Assembly: GCA_016779605.1 (NCBI GenBank)
Contig: JADHNH010000009.1
Coordinates: 1 to 56,914 of the forward strand
Direction: 5' to 3'
From: Nevskia sp.
Lineage (GTDB): Bacteria; Pseudomonadota; Gammaproteobacteria; Nevskiales; Nevskiaceae
Length of the DNA: 56,914 nucleotides
A program made the translations under genes and the position numbers. Below, piece by piece: positions 54,960-56,914 of the stretch (positions are counted from its first letter, which is position 1; each line of letters begins with the position of its first letter). The notes beneath the pieces are model-generated. The model saw nothing but the letters and a program-made list of their open reading frames with translations. It was not told the DNA's origin and made no database searches.

Positions 54960-55615
54960 GGCGCGCGCTGGCGGCCCTGCTGCTCGCGGGCACCGCGGCC
55001 GCCGCCGACGGCCCGCCGGCGTTTTCGCTGCACGGGCTCGACGGCTGGGAGCAGCAGAGCTTCCGCGATCCGGCCACGCTGCAGCTGCACAAGCTGACGC
55101 GTTACAGCGTGGCCGACGACGGCGGCGTCAAGGTGGTGGCCGCGCAGTGCGACGACACCGGCTCCGGCGAGGCCTGGCGCGGCACCGTGGACCTGCGCCG
55201 CACGCCGGTGCTGCACTGGCGCTGGAAGGTGGACCGCATCTATCCCGGGCTGGACGAGCGCGTGCGCGGCGGCTCGGATTTCCCCGCCCGCATCTATGCC
55301 GTCACCGGCAGCCGCTGGCTGCCCTGGACCATCAAGGGCCTGATCTACGTGTGGGCCAACGGCACGCAGCAGGCCGCATCCTGGCCCAGCCCCTATTCGG
55401 GCGCCGCCGGCGAAGGCATGATCGTGCCCGTGCGCAGCGGCGCCGACGGCGTCGGCCAGTGGCAGGAGCAGTCGCGCGACGTGCGCGCTGATTTCAAGCG
55501 CTTCTTCGGCGTCGACGCCGACAAGCTCGGCGGCGTGGCGATCGTCACCGACTGCGACGATGCGCACGGCCAGGCCAACACCTGGTATGGCGACTTACGC
55601 TTCGACGTGAACTGA
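54956..55615 (+). CDS. DUF3047 family secreted protein
   Basis: 219 residues from ATG 54956, overlapping the hydrolase stop (ATGA). A signal peptide (RALAALLLAGTAAAADG) suggests a periplasmic protein. Core segments LHWRWKVDRIYPG, SDFPARIYAVTG and AIVTDCDDAHGQANTWYGDL match DUF3047. Function unknown. In operon with the hydrolase before it and the TerB-like gene after it. Confidence 0.9.
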   Translation: MRRALAALLLAGTAAAADGPPAFSLHGLDGWEQQSFRDPATLQLHKLTRYSVADDGGVKVVAAQCDDTGSGEAWRGTVDLRRTPVLHWRWKVDRIYPGLDERVRGGSDFPARIYAVTGSRWLPWTIKGLIYVWANGTQQAASWPSPYSGAAGEGMIVPVRSGADGVGQWQEQSRDVRADFKRFFGVDADKLGGVAIVTDCDDAHGQANTWYGDLRFDVN

Positions 55616-55617
55616 AC

Positions 55618-56082
55618 ATGACCACTTCCCATTCGATCCTGGACCGCCTGCTGGGCCTGTTCGACGGCTTCGGCGCCGAGGTGGAGCCGCCGTCCGAAGC
55701 GCTGTGCGTGGCCCTGCTGCTGCTGGAGCTGGCACGCGCCGACTTCGAGTTCGGCCAGGCCGAGCAGGACAAGATCCGCCAGGTGCTGTCCAGGCGCTAC
55801 GGGCTGGGCACCGAGCAGTGCGAGGCGCTGCTGCGGCAGGCGCAGGCGCTGGACCAGGCGGCGGTGTCGCTGTTCGACTACGTGCAGGCGCTGAACGCGC
55901 GGCTGGCGCCGGCCGGCAAGTACGAGCTGATGGAAATCCTCTGGCAGGTCGCCTACGCCGACGGCCGCCTGGACAAGCACGAGGAGCACCTGCTGCGCCG
56001 GCTGGCCGGGCTGCTGTACGTGTCCGACCAGGACTACATCCGCGCCAAGCTGGCCGCCGAAGGCGGCGCCGCCTTGCAATAG
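55618..56082 (+). CDS. TerB-like (tellurite resistance TerB) protein
   Basis: 154 residues, all-helical. The pattern ALLLLELARADFEFGQAEQD ... LFDYVQALN ... LMEILWQVAYADGRLDKHEEHLLRRLAGLLYVSDQDYI is the TerB/co-chaperone-like fold with two acidic motifs (DFEFG and DGRLDKHE) that can bind divalent metal. There are no other ter genes nearby, so tellurite resistance should not be assumed. It starts 2 bases after the previous stop. Confidence 0.9.
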   Translation: MTTSHSILDRLLGLFDGFGAEVEPPSEALCVALLLLELARADFEFGQAEQDKIRQVLSRRYGLGTEQCEALLRQAQALDQAAVSLFDYVQALNARLAPAGKYELMEILWQVAYADGRLDKHEEHLLRRLAGLLYVSDQDYIRAKLAAEGGAALQ

Positions 56083-56095
56083 GGGATTGCCGCCG

Positions 56096-56728
56096 TCAGG
56101 CGCCGGGGAGCGGCTGTTCCGGCTTGCGCAGCTTGTACATGGCGATCTCGCAGAACAGGCCGGGCAGCAGCGCGATGGCGATGCCGCGCCGGTGCGCGCG
56201 GTCCAGCAGCGCCCGCTCCAGCACGCGCCAGCCGCTGTGCCGGCACAGGCCGTCGAAATCCGCCACCGTGCACAAATGGATGTTGTGGGTGTCGTACCAC
56301 TGCGCCGGCAGCGCCGGCGTCACCGGCATGTGGCCGCCCAGGATCGCGGCGCGCGCGCGCCAGTGGCCGAAGTTCGGGAAGGTCACGATCGCCTCGCGCC
56401 CGACGCGCAGCATTTCCGCCACCACCTTGTCCGGCCGCTGCAGCGCCTGCAGCGCCTGCGTCATCAACACGTAGTCGAACGAGCCGGTGGCGAAGTCGGC
56501 CAGGCCCTCGTCGAGGTCCGCCTGGATCACGTTGACGCCGGCGGCGACGCAGGCCGCCACGTTGGCGGGGTCGATCTCCAATCCGTACCCGCTGACCTGC
56601 CGCGTGCGCGCCAGGTGACCCAGCAGGGCGCCGTCGCCGCAGCCGAGGTCGAGGATGCGGCTGCCGGGGGTGATCCAGTCGCAGATCAGGGCGAGATCGG
56701 CGCGGAGAGAGCCGGTCGTGGTGTTCAT
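56096..56728 (-). CDS. metW: Methionine biosynthesis protein MetW
   Basis: 210 residues from ATG 56728. It has an SAM-binding methyltransferase fold (ILDLGCGDGALLGHL, GLEIDPANVAACVAAG, FDYVLMTQALQAL) and the MetW block IVTFPNFGHWRARAAILGGHMPVT. MetW acts with MetX in acylation of homoserine in many proteobacteria. MetX would be expected upstream, but a different short ORF begins there. It is convergent with the TerB-like gene. Confidence 0.92.
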   Translation of the reverse strand: MNTTTGSLRADLALICDWITPGSRILDLGCGDGALLGHLARTRQVSGYGLEIDPANVAACVAAGVNVIQADLDEGLADFATGSFDYVLMTQALQALQRPDKVVAEMLRVGREAIVTFPNFGHWRARAAILGGHMPVTPALPAQWYDTHNIHLCTVADFDGLCRHSGWRVLERALLDRAHRRGIAIALLPGLFCEIAMYKLRKPEQPLPGA

Positions 56729-56838
56729 CGCGAAGCGCGGATGGCCCGCTTGGGGGCGATTTTCTCCCTCTCCCTTTGGGGGAGCTTTGCGGAATTCTTC
56801 TTGCATTGAAAGAGGCATTGAGCAGGAGGAGTCGAGCG

Positions 56839-56914
56839 ATGGCGCACAGAGGCGGAAGCAAGCAACTGGGATTGGCCGATGCTCTGGTGCATCCCGGAAT
56901 TGGCAAGAACGCGC
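56839..56914 (+). CDS. Start of a gene running off the window, possible IS5-type transposase
   Basis: ATG 56839 follows AGGAGG with eight or nine bases of spacing. The 25 visible codons begin MAHRGGSKQLGLADALV and remind me of the start of IS5-group transposases. If so, an insertion separates metW from metX. Too short to be sure. No terminal inverted repeat was identified upstream. Confidence 0.35.
   Translation, partial: MAHRGGSKQLGLADALVHPGIGKNA

Overview
The window is high-GC DNA from a gammaproteobacterium, most likely a member of the Xanthomonadales (Xanthomonadaceae or Rhodanobacteraceae). The evidence is the block cutA, dsbD-like, tlpA-like, aroQ, accB, accC, prmA, fis, purH, together with a type IV pilin, a short PutA, monomeric NADP-isocitrate dehydrogenase, metW, and intergenic runs of the CGGGAAT heptamer. 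The genus cannot be fixed from sequence alone.

Layout. Positions 1-2300 hold the end of a GGDEF protein convergent with a PAS-PAS-GAF-HD-GYP protein. Positions 2500-6050 are a patchwork of small hypothetical genes, including a broken SRAP gene, a protein with an RxxxxH motif and a zinc-ribbon membrane protein. Positions 6043-17828 are a long minus-strand array belonging to an integrated element (element A). It has a P4-type tyrosine integrase, two small coupled ORFs, two tandem paralogues of unknown function, an AlpA regulator, O/P-like replication proteins, HTH proteins, and then a tail-like module (baseplate-like protein, tape-measure/transglycosylase, SWIM-finger protein). No capsid, portal or terminase gene is visible.

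Positions 18004-22548 are a second, compact element (element B). It is bounded by a 45-bp copy of a tRNA-Thr 3' end and the intact tRNA-Thr(TGT). It carries an AT-richer cargo gene with PD-(D/E)XK nuclease features, a 115-nt nested inverted repeat that looks like an origin, a small protein behind repeated operator-like sites, a rolling-circle Rep protein, and an excisionase-like HTH gene that overlaps the element's tyrosine integrase by 163 nt. The two elements therefore appear to be stacked in tandem at one tRNA gene. Element A's integrase sits just beyond the internal att copy, in the usual P4-integrase geometry.

From 22.6 kb onward the DNA looks like core chromosome: pilA, a conserved hypothetical with an OMPLA-type phospholipase, a Kef-type antiporter, a catalytically degenerate GGDEF membrane protein, purH-fis, prmA-accC-accB-aroQ, a TlpA-like thioredoxin coupled to an orphan DsbD alpha domain and cutA, a 265-bp palindromic MITE-like element, putA, a toxin-antitoxin pair with a fused Phd/UPF0175 antitoxin, a MATE transporter, a 1-Cys peroxiredoxin, a LOG-family protein, an AldB-type aldehyde dehydrogenase, a SnoaL-like protein, a LON-domain protein, a fatty acid desaturase, isocitrate dehydrogenase, ilvD, tatD, an HTTM-DUF393 membrane protein, a hydrolase/DUF3047/TerB operon, metW, and the first codons of what may be a transposase.

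The best candidates for an undescribed system are the cargo nuclease with the compact Rep/Xis/Int element B, and the capsid-less tail-bearing element A. Function is inferred from motifs only; no database search was possible.
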